The notes under the pieces were generated by a model, which saw nothing but the letters and a program-made list of their open reading frames with translations, was not told the DNA's origin and ran no database searches. From Rosellinia necatrix (Eukaryota > Ascomycota > Sordariomycetes > Xylariales > Xylariaceae), in NCBI GenBank assembly GCA_021209875.1, contig JAGYVD010000006.1, positions 3,348,001 to 3,412,000 on the forward strand: DNA of 64,000 nt, read 5' to 3'. Positions 9,594-21,711 of this stretch are shown piece by piece. The stretch's first letter is position 1; the number at the start of each line of letters is the position of its first letter. Made by a program: the position numbers and the translations under genes.

Positions 9594-12500
9594 TTAAGAG
9601 AGCCCCCAGCCCTTCATCCACTTCGCCAAGTTTTCCGGCTTGATGGGCGAGAGTTCCCTCGCCGTCCTGCTCCCCCGCAGCAGATTGCTCTTTTCGACGG
9701 CCGCCTGCCTCTCGCCAAGCTCCAAGAACGCCTCCTTGTAGAACTCGATGAGTTTCACGCCGGGGTTCTGGTCCAGGACCTGCGAGGTCGCAGCCCGGCT
9801 CGTCTCTAACCTCTCGATCCATTCCGCGGGAGACACCGTCTCGGGGATGACCTCCTTCACTGCCGGGAGGAGCTCGCGCCACGACGTGGCCGCGGGGTTT
9901 AGGACGTTGTAGACGATGACGTCCCCGCTCTCGCGCTGCGCGACGTCATCGACGAGTTCGGTGACAATCTGACCGAGCGCATCGACCGGTATCCAGTCCA
10001 CGCTTATCACGCCGATGGATTCAGGGGCAGCGCCCAGATATTTCGAACTGAGGAGCATGGACGGCGCCCATTCCCAAACATTCCAGACCCCGGTTCCCTC
10101 CAGCGGCCCGCTAATTTGGCCTACGCGCAGAATTGCGCCCTTGCCACCCCCCGATGATACGTACTTCTCAATGAGTTTCTCGCAGACGAACTTAGATTGC
10201 CCATAGCCCTGTTGGATGAGTGAGTCGACTTCTTCAATGCCTAAGACGGTCTCGTTGACGACACTGCGCTGTCCGGAGGCAGGCATTGCTGCTGCGATGC
10301 TGGAAACAAACAGCACGCTTGGGTTTTGGATACCATCTTGCGCTAGCTTGAGTAGGTTTATAAGGCCCTGAATCTGTGACTCGAACGAATTGATCGGCAT
10401 GAGGAAGTTGACAGGGTACGCATTGTGTATAATCGCCGTCGTGTCCAGCGTGAGACTATCGTACTCAGCTTTCGTCAAGCCTAGATTCGGCTCGGCAAGC
10501 TTTGTCTGTAGGAATCTGACGCGATTTAGCTGTAATTCCGGTAATCCTCTGGCTTTGAAAGATGAGACTTGGTCAGCTTGAACGTTAGAACTACGGTTCA
10601 GGCAATACACCATCTTCACATCCTCCCTCGCTAGGAGCGCAGATAAGATGTAAGACCCAAGAGACCCCCGCGATCCGGTCAAAATGATGGTTCGGCCGTG
10701 CCGACGGGCATCTCTCAAGATACCTGGGATTTTTTGTCCATATTTCGCCAATATATTTCGTATGTCGGATACGCAATTGTCGTTCTCGGGTCGATCTGCG
10801 CCATTGGCCCCAGAGAGAATGAGCGACAGTCTTTGTGCCAGCCTTGATATGGTAGTGGAGGTAAATAGCATTGCGTTATCCACCCTCCCCAGCACCTCCT
10901 CCGAGACGTCATGTTTGCGAAGGCCTGCCTTGATGCGTGCCACAAGCATGAATATCAGTAGGGAATCCAGCCCTTTCGAGAATAGGTCATCATCATCTCC
11001 AAGCCCGCCATTATCTAAGGTTTCGCGATAAAGACTTCTCAGAAAGCGTAGTAGGTCGTCGGCTTTTGTGGACTTGAGGGGCGGTAGGCTGTTTGTTGAC
11101 AATCCCTCCTCTATTTTTTCATATGCGCTCTCAATTTCATTCTCGTAGGCATCTATTGTTAACCTGCGCTGAATGGTCCCCTTGCCCGCTCTTGAGAATG
11201 GTTTATCTGCGGACGTAAAGATAACCAGCTCTTTGGGTACTCGACCAAACTTAGGCGCAGCTTTGTTTGCCTCGTCAATCTTTGGCCACAATTCATCCAG
11301 GGTCTTCTTTCGGTCCTCGTCGCTATCTGGCACCACTCCTGGCCTTAGCTCGACCAGAACGCATAATCGGAAGCGGTGGGATCCGGCAACCAGTGCACCC
11401 ATCACATTGGGGTGCGCACCAATGGTGTTTTCCATCTCCGTCGGATCCATCTTGAATCCATTCGACATGGTGATCCAATTGTCCACTCTACCGCGGAATA
11501 TCCACCAGCCATCAGATCCCTCGATGGGTGCGAAGAGGTCAGAGGTGCGGAATTCTTCGAGGTGTGGACATGTGTGGAAGTAGGCTTGGCTCCGGTTTAT
11601 GGGATCTGTACGTGTAACCACCATTTCGTATAACCCGGGGATAACTTCTTCCATACGCTGTCCCATATCTACGAATTTCATACCGTTCCAGCACGTATTG
11701 TCGCCCGTGGACTCGAGGCTATAACAGATTAGGACAGAGTTTTCGGGTGGGAAAGAACAATTAGAGTATATCATATCAAAATAGATATATACTACTCACT
11801 AAGGGCCCGCTCCCTCCGTGCACCCATACAGGGGGAACATATGCGGTATGACTTGGGCAAGCTTCTTGCCGAGAATTGGGTTGAGTGGTCCCCCGGAATA
11901 AGCGACATGTTTGAGTTTAGAAACAATATCCAATTCAGACGGGCTGCTCAGCATGGCCTCTAGTATCGACGGTGGTGTCAAGGCCGAATGAGATGAAGAT
12001 GCTTGAAGCATATGAGCGAAGTTTTGAGGCGACAAGCGCGTTCCCGCGGCAGGGAGTATAACTGTAGAGTTCGAGAGAAAAGACCGAAAGAGTAACCCAA
12101 TCCCACCAAACTTAGTGCATGTAGTCAGTCACCCCAGTCATCGAGATGGTGGAATTAGGTAGCTAGTCGACTTACATGATAAAGTGGGAATGGTAAAAAC
12201 ACGTTATTTCCGTCCAGGATTTCATGCAGCAAGTGCGGTTTCGTAGGAGGGTGTGGCAAAGTGTTAAAATCAAAAGGAATTGTTACGCTAGCTATCGCTG
12301 CATGATTCCAATAGATAGGTTTAGGATGCCCTGATGTGCCTGAAGTCTTTATAGTTGACAATCAGCACGCGTACAAGGGGAGGAACCAGAAGAGTGTATC
12401 AGAGTATAGAGAAAGGGAAACATCTAGACACTTATTCCTCGCCCTGTACATTGTCTCGAAACGGAAACCAATTTTCTCAAGCCTACTTACATGAAGGCCC

Positions 12501-13221
12501 ACTAGAATCAATGGAATATCAGTGACTGATTATCTAACCCAGAGGCCGCAACATCATATGGGAATGCGATGGTAGAACCAAGGGGCATCTTTCATGGCAC
12601 TGACAAGTGTGGAAAAAAAAAAAAACGCATCCCGGCATAACTCACTAAATGGCTTATCTCTTATTTCGGCAAAAGTGAAATTAAAGGGGAATTCATCGGC
12701 CACCTCCCCGCTCAACAGCTCCGAATACGACGGTGTCGGTAGTGAGGCCGTTGTCTTATCCAACGACCCTAGCAATGGCTGAAGGGAGCCGGCGCTCTCG
12801 GGTGCGTATAGCAGCTTCGGTGCGCCTACGGTCGAAAAGAGCCGTAAATTGGCCGGGATTGTGTTTCCCGGAGAAGGACAAACGACCTGCGGGACGGTCA
12901 ATTGCTGCAAGTACCCCGGGGAGTATAGGTGTCTATGTACACCGGCTAAAAGGGTGGACTCACACATTTGCCTGCCTTCATAGATGCCAAGGTCCAGATG
13001 AGATAGCGAATATCGCTAGGGCCCATATAGAGAAATCTCTCCTCATCCCTCTCGAGGTTGCAATGGAGAAACCAGGCAGCTCTATTGGAGGCATGATGGA
13101 CATCTTCAACAGATATGTGTTCAAGCTCTCGGTCAGGGGCAACTACGGATACGAATGGCCTCGTCCTCTTCCGCAGCCTCTGGACGATGTTCGGCAATAG
13201 GTGATCGGTTGCCCACAACAT
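9594..13221 (-). CDS. NRPS-like adenylation-thiolation-reductase enzyme
   Basis: Six minus-strand exons: 13221-12964, 12886-12646, 12525-12491, 12346-12176, 12110-11800 and 11718-9594. All phases close, giving 1046 residues. Residues 1 to about 520 are an adenylation domain: the phosphate-loop motif TSGTSGHPKP begins at 179, then LYGCTEGAGP near 330 and FRGRVDNW near 414. A carrier domain follows with Ser591 in LFSKGLDSLL, the phosphopantetheine site. The C-terminal part is an NAD(P)-dependent reductase with TGSRGSLGSY at about 686 and the Y-x3-K pair at 844/848 (YGQSK). This matches fungal NRPS-like carboxylic acid reductases related to aminoadipate reductase, which activate an acid as AMP ester, load it on the carrier and release an aldehyde or alcohol. 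There is no condensation domain. The substrate cannot be read. No tailoring gene sits beside it; a RIP-mutated retroelement lies upstream. Exon 3 is only 35 nt. Confidence 0.88.
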
Positions 13222-13844
13222 TTTCAAAAGGCGTAGTAGGATGCGGAGGTGCAGAAGGACAGACACTGCGTACTAAACAGGACGGTGTGGTGGCGGCGGC
13301 GGCGATATGTTAACGGTTTGCGACTCGTTTTATACAGACGATGGACGATGTGGAGAGAGAAACCGACAGCATCACGACCTGTCAGCTGCTGGGAGGAATA
13401 CCACCACCCATAAATGTCCCTGATCTGGGCAGGTTTGCTTGTGCCAGACACTAGTTACCAAGTAGGCATAACAGATCCGCCGGTTGAGGCCTGCACGTTA
13501 GCTGCAGTGCGATTTGCATTGTTTTCTTGCACGCGGCCTGCCGAGGTAGAGAGACAGACAGACCAACGTGGGATTGGGTTCGAGATGGCCGGCGCGGCAT
13601 CATCATCGCCCTCATCATGATCATGTAAGCTCGCAGTGTCGCACGTCACCGAACGTGGTCGCGGCAAATCAGATGGTGAATGGTGAAATACCCGGGCGCG
13701 CGGACTTACACCACCACCCCTCCTTCCCCTGATGCATCACTGCATTCCGACCGACATGCGCAGGGCAGCCCCCAGCAAAGAGCGACCGATATGGGAACCG
13801 GGATGGAGGCCCAGTGGGACCACTTGTGATAAAACTACTTTTCT
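13222..13844. other. NRPS-like gene upstream region
   Basis: Promoter side of the NRPS-like gene, ordinary base composition up to about 13840, where the sequence turns AT-rich abruptly. No gene seen. Confidence 0.5.
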
Positions 13845-14159
13845 GAAAATATAATTTTAAAAACAAAAAACAGCTAATAAAAATATACAGCTATTTTTTA
13901 TTTATATATAATTGCTTAGTTAGCTATTTTAATACACCATATTTTACAGACTTAATATCATATTACCCCTAGTAAACTATACTAAGTAAATATTAATTAT
14001 ATATAAATAGTAAATATTAATTATATATAAGTAATAAGTATTAATTGTATATAAATAGTAAATATTAGTTATATACAGGTAATAAATACAAGGTAACTAT
14101 AATTTATTGTTTTTTTTTTGGTTTTGAATTTTAGTTTTATTACCAGTGGCCTAAGTAGC
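13845..14159. repeat. AT-rich flank with tandem ~24-bp repeat
   Basis: The composition switches sharply to A/T at 13845, about 315 bp before the LTR. Four imperfect copies of a roughly 24-bp unit (core TAAATATTAATTATATATAA) lie at 13985-14095. This piece is outside the target duplication of the LTR element, so it was there before the insertion or belongs to another degenerate repeat. No matching AT-rich piece exists on the right side. Confidence 0.6.
14155..14159. repeat. Target site duplication, left copy (GTAGC)
   Basis: Five bases directly before the left LTR, identical to 21707-21711. A 5-bp duplication is the normal footprint of Gypsy- and Copia-type integrases. Confidence 0.85.
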
Positions 14160-14418
14160 TGTTATAGGCAGTGCCCATAAGGAAGTATCGGCGCACGGGC
14201 CGATACAGGCAAACTGCCACACACTTTTATCCCAAACAATTGCCGAATAGCTTGTAAACTAACTATTAAACTTAGACTAATATAACTAGAACTAACCAGT
14301 TTTATAAAACTACGTTTTATAAGCTACGTATATATTATTTATAACTTCTGCTATTTAGTTAAAAAATAGACTTTATTTATTATTTTAATAAATATATTTT
14401 TAAACATAGCTTATTATA
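14160..14418. repeat. Left LTR (259 bp)
   Basis: Aligns without gaps to 21448-21706. Its outer part (about 14160-14270) keeps normal G and C content (GGCAGTGCCCATAAGG), while its inner part (about 14330-14418) is converted to A/T. Confidence 0.93.
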
Positions 14419-17400
14419 TATTTTTTAGTTTTTTAAAGCTTTTAATAAATTTATAGCAAACTAATTAAAAGCTTTTTAAAAGCTATTTTTAAATAATTAA
14501 ACAGAATTTATTTTAACATAAGCTATAAAATATAGCAATAATAACTTAATATATTTAAAATAAAAATAACGTTTTATTAATAAAAATAAATTAAAATTAT
14601 ATATAAGCGGCTTAAAAATAACTTTTAAATAATTAACGTATTAATTTTTAATATTATTTCTATATTTATTTATTAAACTATATTAAATTTTTTAAATTTA
14701 GTTATAAAAGTTTAAACGTAAATTTTAATTTAATTTAAAAGTTTATAAAAACTGTTTTAAATAAGCTGTATAAAAAAGTTTATATTATATAAATTATAAA
14801 TAAATAAAAATTTATAAATAACAACAAGTTAAAATAATATAATATTTATAAACAGCTTAAAAATAATATATAAATTATTATTAAATCGTTTTATATTATA
14901 AACAGCTTTAATATAAAAGCTAACCTGGAAATATTTTTATAATATATTAAAACTATTTATAATAATTTAAATAAAACTATATTTTTATTTATAAGCTGCG
15001 TATGTTTTATTAAAAACTAATTAATATTTTTTATATTTTTTTAATTTAAATAATTATTATTAAAATTAAATAAAATAAGCTAAATAAATAGTATTAAATT
15101 ATTATTTTTTAAAAGCTATAAATAATAAGTTTAAAAAGCTTTTATAAATATATAATTATTTAATAATTATTAAAATTATTTTAATTAAGTTTTAAAAATA
15201 ATAAGCAGGCTAAAAAAACTATTAGACTACTATATTAAAAGCAGCATTTAAAATAAGCATAAATATAGCATAACTTATAAAAGTCTAGCAATAAATTTAA
15301 AAAAAAATATTAAAATAATTAAAGTTATTTTTTTTAAACTTATTGTTTAATAAAACTTTTTAAACGGAGCTTAAGCCGCTTAAGCTATAAAAAAAAAAAA
15401 ACGCTGTAAAAAAATAAAAAAAAACTGCCTGCAATATAAAAAACTAAGCTATTTTATTAAGTTATATTTTATAAAGCTAGCGGGCAGGTTAAATATTTGT
15501 ATAAATAACGTAAAAACAAAAGAAACGTTAAGTTTAAGCAATAAAAAAAAGTTAAAAAATAAATAACTTTTAAAAAAAAACGCTTTTAAAAATTAATATT
15601 AACTTAAAAAAAAATAGCTATTATTAAACAGTTTATAAACAGTTTGTTTTTTATAATTAATATATTTATAAAAAAAATATAATTTTAAAAAGCTTTAATT
15701 AATTAAAAATATAAATATTATATAGCTATTAATAAAAATATTATTAAAAATACAGGTTATCGCATATAAAAATAAAAAACAGCTTTTAAACTAGCTGTTA
15801 AAAAAACTTATAAACAGCTTTTAAAAATAAATAAAATAATTTATTTAAATATAAATATAAATAAATATATAAAATAAATATATATATATATAGTAAAAAG
15901 TTATAATATTTATTAATATTAAAAAACTTTAATTAAAACATAAAAAATAATATATATTATTTATAAATATTATATAAATATAAAAAAATAAATAATATAA
16001 TAATTATAAAAAATATATAAATTAAATAAAAACTATTAAAACGGCTTAAATTATATTTATAATTAACGCTGTTATTTTTTATTAAAAAATTAAAAAAACA
16101 CGTAAAATTAAAAAGCTTAAATAAAAGCTATTTAAGGTTTTTTTTATAATAATCGCTTAAATAAGCTAAGCTTTTAACTTAAAAGCTTTAAGCGCAACTT
16201 AAAAAAAGCTTTTAAATAAGCTAAAAAAATAAGCTAACCTGTTTAATAAATATAAAATATAAGCTTTATTTTTTAATTATTTAAAAGCAGATTATAAAAT
16301 ATATTTAAACGTAGATATATAAAAGCATAAAAAACTAGTTTTATAGGGCTTTTTATATAACATATTAAAAAACAAACTTTTTATTTTTAAAAAAACTTTT
16401 ATTAAACTGCTAAATAAAAAATATATACGCGTAAACAGTTTATTAATAAATATACTAATGCTTTTTATATATAAGCTTAATAATAACTTTTATTTCTGTT
16501 ATAATTATAAAACGTTTAATAATATTATTAAAAAAACCGGTATTTTTTTTAATTTAAAAAACGTTTAAAATATTTTTATAAGCTAAATAGTTTATTAAAT
16601 TAAACGTTAAGTTAGTTTTTATAAAATTAAAATATAAAAAAAAAAAAATAGTTTTTAAACTAAGTTTAAACTATTTAAATAGCTAGTAATATTTTTTAGC
16701 TTATATAAAACTTTTATAACGTTTTAACGTTATATTAATAATATGTTTTAAAATTTTTAAATTGTTTTTATATTATATATATTAATAATATGCTTATATT
16801 TTTTAAGCTTTTAAGCGGACTATTATTATAAAATTAAATAAGTTTTAAGCTGTTTTATAAACGCTGGCTTTTATTTAAATATTAATAAAAACAAATTTAA
16901 AGTTTTTATAACAAAATATTTAAAATTTATTATAAAAACAGGTAAAAAATTAATATAAACTTTAAAAATTATACGTAATTTATAAATAAAAAGCTTTTAT
17001 AACATTTAAAAGCATGCAGAAATTTTAAGCTTTATAAACTTTTATAAAAACTTTATAAATAATTATTTAAAAAAAACGGCTTTATTAATTATATTAATAA
17101 AAAAAAGCGTTTTTTTTAAATAAAAGATTTATAAAAACGCAGCTTTTAAAATGCTTAAAAACGTTTTTATAAATAAGCTTATATTAACTTATTTTAACTT
17201 TAATAAAAAACTTTTATAAAAATAAACTGTTTAAAATAGTTTTATAAAAATGCTTAAACTAATTAAAAAAACAAAAATTATAGCTTGTTATATATTATTT
17301 GCGTTATTTTATAGCTATAGAAGTTAATTATAAAATTTATAATAAAAACTTTTTATAATTATAAATTATTTATAAGTTTAATATATTAAACTTAAAAATA

Positions 17401-20400
17401 TAAACATATTTTTATTATAATATTTAATTATAAAAATTTTATTTATTTTATAACTATTAAAAACTAATTAAAAAGCAGGTCTGCTAGGCTAAAAATTAAC
17501 TAAATATAGATTTAAACTAAAGTTTTATAAAAATATTTAAACAGCTAAGCAAACATATTATTAAAACATAATTAAAACTTTTTAAAAAAAGCTTAAAATA
17601 AAAAGTATATAAAATAAAATAAATAGTTTTTAAAAACAAGTAGTTATTTATTAAGTTTTTTAAGCTAACTATAAACTATTTAAATAAATAAATTAAATAA
17701 CGTATTAATTTTTTAAAAAAAAAAATATTTAATTATAAAAATCTAGCTAATGTTTAAAATACTGCTTTTAAAAAAGACCTAAGCTATATATATATTATTT
17801 GCGCTATATAAAAAAACGCACGCGTTTTTTTTCTAAAGTTAAATTTTAAAATATTAATTGTTAAATATAACCTAGACTTACATAGCACGTTAAAATTTTA
17901 CGACCGGCTTTAAATTTTTAATTAAAAACTTTTTTAAATAAAAATAATATAAAATATTTACGATTTATATTTAATAAAATATTTTAGTTAAAAAAATTAT
18001 TATAATAATATTTAAAAACTTTTTTAGCTAGCGTTTTTAAAAATATAAAACGTTTTATATATAATTATAATGTTTGCAGCAAAAATAATATAAAAAACTA
18101 AAAATAAAGCTTGTTATATTTATTATTAGTTTTTAAACAATATTAAAACAAACTTTTAATAAATTTTATAATAGATTTACTAGCAGAAAAATAAAGCGAT
18201 TTTATTAATTTAATAATAATTACTAATAAACTTAATAAAACTGTTATATTAAAAACAATAGTTTTAATAAACGTAAAAGTTTATATTAAACGGTTTATAT
18301 AGTGCTACTAATATTATTATAAATTTTTATAGCTATAATTAGCAATAAAAATATAAATTAAACTAATAATTTTTAATATAAAATATATTTATTAATAAAT
18401 ATTAAACAGCGTTTATTTATTACTTATTATTTAAAAATAAATAAAGCTATAAAATAAACAAACTAAAAATATTAATATATTTATAAACATATATTATATA
18501 TATTTAATATAACTAGCTTATATTATTTTTAAAAGCTATATTTATTATAAATAATTAAAATATTATAATTATTAAGCTAAGCTTTTTTATAATTCATAAA
18601 TATTATATAGCTATTATATTAATAATTAAATATTTAATATAACTAGCTTATAACTTATAAACTTTAATTAAAATATTTATATAAAAACTAAAAACAGTAT
18701 AAAATTTGTTTAAACAGCTATAGCTATAATATAATAAAACTAAAAAAAAGCTGCTAATAAACAGCATGTGCTAGCTAATAAGTTTAAAATTAAAAATTTT
18801 GTTTAATTGTTTTTAAAAATATATAAACGTTGTAATTATTTTAAAATTAATATAATTATATATTAAATATTATATTATTAAAATAATCAGCTTTTATATA
18901 ATAAAATTAAATATTTTAAAAATATTTATAACTGTTTTTATATTAAGTTTATATGCTGCGTAAAATAAATCTCTAGCTTTTTAAATATTAAATAACAGCT
19001 AGTTTTTTTTTATATAAGCAACAAAATTTAAAAAATAAAAATAAAAATAAAAAATATTAAAAGCTTATTAAATTAAAAAAAATATAAAAAGCTTATAAAC
19101 TAATTATAAAATAAAAAATATGCTAAACTTATTAAAAACTTTTAAAAACTTTTAAAAACTTAAATAATAAATTATTTTAAAAAAATATAAAAATATATAA
19201 AATAATAATAAATTTAATATAAAAATAAAAAAACATAGTTTAAAAATAAAACATAAAAAAATAATAAATAAAATAAATAAATAATATAAAATATTATATT
19301 TTTAATTATAAATAAAATCAGCTTATAAATATATTATAAATAATTTAAAAACTATAAAAACTATTAAATAAAACTAGCTAATTTTTTATATTTTTTTTAT
19401 ATAAGCTTTAAATAAAATAATAACAAGCGTTATATAAGCAGCGTTTAAGCTATTTAATTTGTTTTAATTTTTTATTATTAAGCTTTAATTTTTTTTAAGC
19501 TTTATTTATAACCGGCGTAAAAATAACTAATATATTTAATAAAAAAAGCATAGCTGCAGCTGTTAAAGTTTTATTAATAACAGCTGTAGCTGCGCTGCTT
19601 GCTATATTATTTTAAAATTTAATTAACTTTTATTTATTTTTTAAGCTGCTTATAATTAATATTAAAATAAAACCTGCGTTTTTAACGCAGTTTATATAAA
19701 CTTAAAAAAATTTTTATAAAAAAATAACAGCTTTTAAAAATTTATAAATAGTTTTATAAACTATAATAAAATATATAAATTATTATTTATTTTTAAAACA
19801 TTTTATTATTTTTTTTAATTAAATATAAATAATATATAAAAAAACATAAATAGCAAATAAAATATTTATATAATAAGCTTTAATTTTTTATTATTTAAAA
19901 AGCTGCTTAATATAATTTTAAATAATAATAATAATTTTATTTATATAATATATAAACTAAATATAAACAACAATTATTAAAATTAAAACTTATTTTTAAT
20001 ATTTTATTAATATAAATTAAACGTTTTAAAAATTTAAATAAGCTTTAATAAATTTATTTTAACTGTTTAAAAACTTATAAATATATAATAAATAGCTAAT
20101 AAAAAAAAAACTTATAAAAATATATTTATTATATATATAAACGTTTTTAAAAAATATAAAAATATTTAATACAGCTTAAAATTATTAAAAACTTGTTTAT
20201 AAATAACGTTAATATAAAATATAAGCAGTTATAACAGCAGTTAATTTATTTTAAAATATTTTTTTATTTATATAATATATATAATATATAACAGCATGTT
20301 TTTTATAATTAGCTTATAATAAGCTTATAAAAAAAAACGTACTATTAATTTAATTAATATAAAAACTAAAAGTTATTATTTATTAGCTTATTAATATAAT

Positions 20401-21447
20401 ATATATATAATATAACGCGTTTATAAATAAAACAAAAAAAAAAGCTATATAAAATATTAATAAAAAGCTAGCTTATAATAAAGCAGGTAAAAAAAGCTTT
20501 TAAAGCTATTATAAGCAGCATATAAATAGCTTAAAAATAAAAAAAAAAAAACTTTTAAAAATAAATAAAAAAAAATAAAAAAAAGCTGAGCAAAAAGCAA
20601 AAAAAAAACGCAAATAACGTTAAAACTTAATTAATAAAGCTTATAAATAAATAAAAGCAGCGCCAAGCGTTAAAAAAAAAAACCAAAAATTAATAAATAA
20701 AACTAAAAAAACGTTATTTTTATTTTTTATTAATAAAATTAATATAAAAACAACAGCTAAAAATAGCCTGTTTTAATATAATAAAAAATAACTATTTAAT
20801 TAACTAATAAAAAAATTATAAACAGCTTAAAGCTAACTTTTAATAAATAAAAAAATATAGCTGCGTTAACAAACTAAACTAATAAGCTAGCTAAAATATA
20901 AATAAAAATAAAGCTTAGCTATAATAATAAAAAATAAATATAATATTAATAATAAAACGCCGAGCAGCTTGCAAAATAAAATAAAATTAATTTATAAACA
21001 GCTTAAATAATAAACTAAAGCATTATAAAAATTAAAATAATTTATAAAGCTAGTTGTTATTAAAAAAAAAAAAAAAAAAATAAGCAGTTTAAAAGCTTTA
21101 TATAGTTATATATAAAATAGTAAAAAATAAAGCTTAATAAAATTTTAAAAATAGTTATATATAAATATTTAAAATATTTAAAAATATATAAAAACTAGCA
21201 AATAATAAACAAAAAATAATATTATAAAACGTTTATAAACAACGTTAAAACATTTTAATAAATTAAACTAATAAAAATATATACTTATATATAAATTAAA
21301 ACTTATAAATAAAAAAAACTTAATAAAAAAAACTTTTTTTAAACTAAAAAAAAACTTTATTTATAAATTTAAAATATAAATATAAAAATTATAAAATAGT
21401 TTATAACTAGCTTATAACTTTTTAAAAAATATAAAAAAAAAAAATAA

Positions 21448-21706
21448 TATTATAAACAGTGCTTATAAAAAAATATTAACGTATAAATTAATATAAGCAA
21501 ACTATTATATATTTTTATTTTAAACAATTATTAAATAACTTATAAACTAACTATTAAACTTAGACTAATACAACTAGAACTAACCAGCTTTATAAAACTG
21601 CGTTTTATAAGCTACGTATATACTGTTTATAACTTCTGCTACTTAACTAAAAAATAAACCTTATTTGCTACCCTGATAAATATACCTTCAGGCATAGCCC
21701 ATCACA
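21448..21706. repeat. Right LTR (259 bp)
   Basis: Mirror situation of the left LTR: the inner part (about 21448-21545) is converted to A/T, while the outer part (about 21630-21706, CCTTCAGGCATAGCCCATCA) keeps its C and G. The two copies together allow the pre-mutation LTR to be inferred. Confidence 0.93.
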
Positions 21707-21711
21707 GTAGC
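21707..21711. repeat. Target site duplication, right copy (GTAGC)
   Basis: Five bases directly after the right LTR, identical to 14155-14159. Confidence 0.85.

Larger units (their letters stand above)
14160..21706. mobile_element. RIP-degraded LTR retrotransposon
   Basis: The element is 7547 bp long, bounded by two 259-bp direct repeats (14160-14418 and 21448-21706) that begin with TG (TA in the mutated right copy) and end in CA (TA in the mutated left copy). It is flanked by a perfect 5-bp target duplication GTAGC (14155-14159 and 21707-21711). The 7029-bp interior is almost entirely A and T, with stop codons in every frame and no usable gag or pol frame. Every mismatch I compared between the two LTRs is a transition, as expected of RIP. 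Orientation is not certain: an A-only purine stretch lies just before the right LTR (about 21432-21444), which would fit a polypurine tract for a plus orientation, but a T-rich stretch also follows the left LTR. Gypsy or Copia type cannot be told without reversing the mutations. Confidence 0.93.

Noticed and set aside
14419..21447. Search for gag/pol remnants by eye in the AT-rich interior
   Set aside because: Stops occur in all frames and no motif could be read without computational reversal of the mutations, so no domain is claimed.
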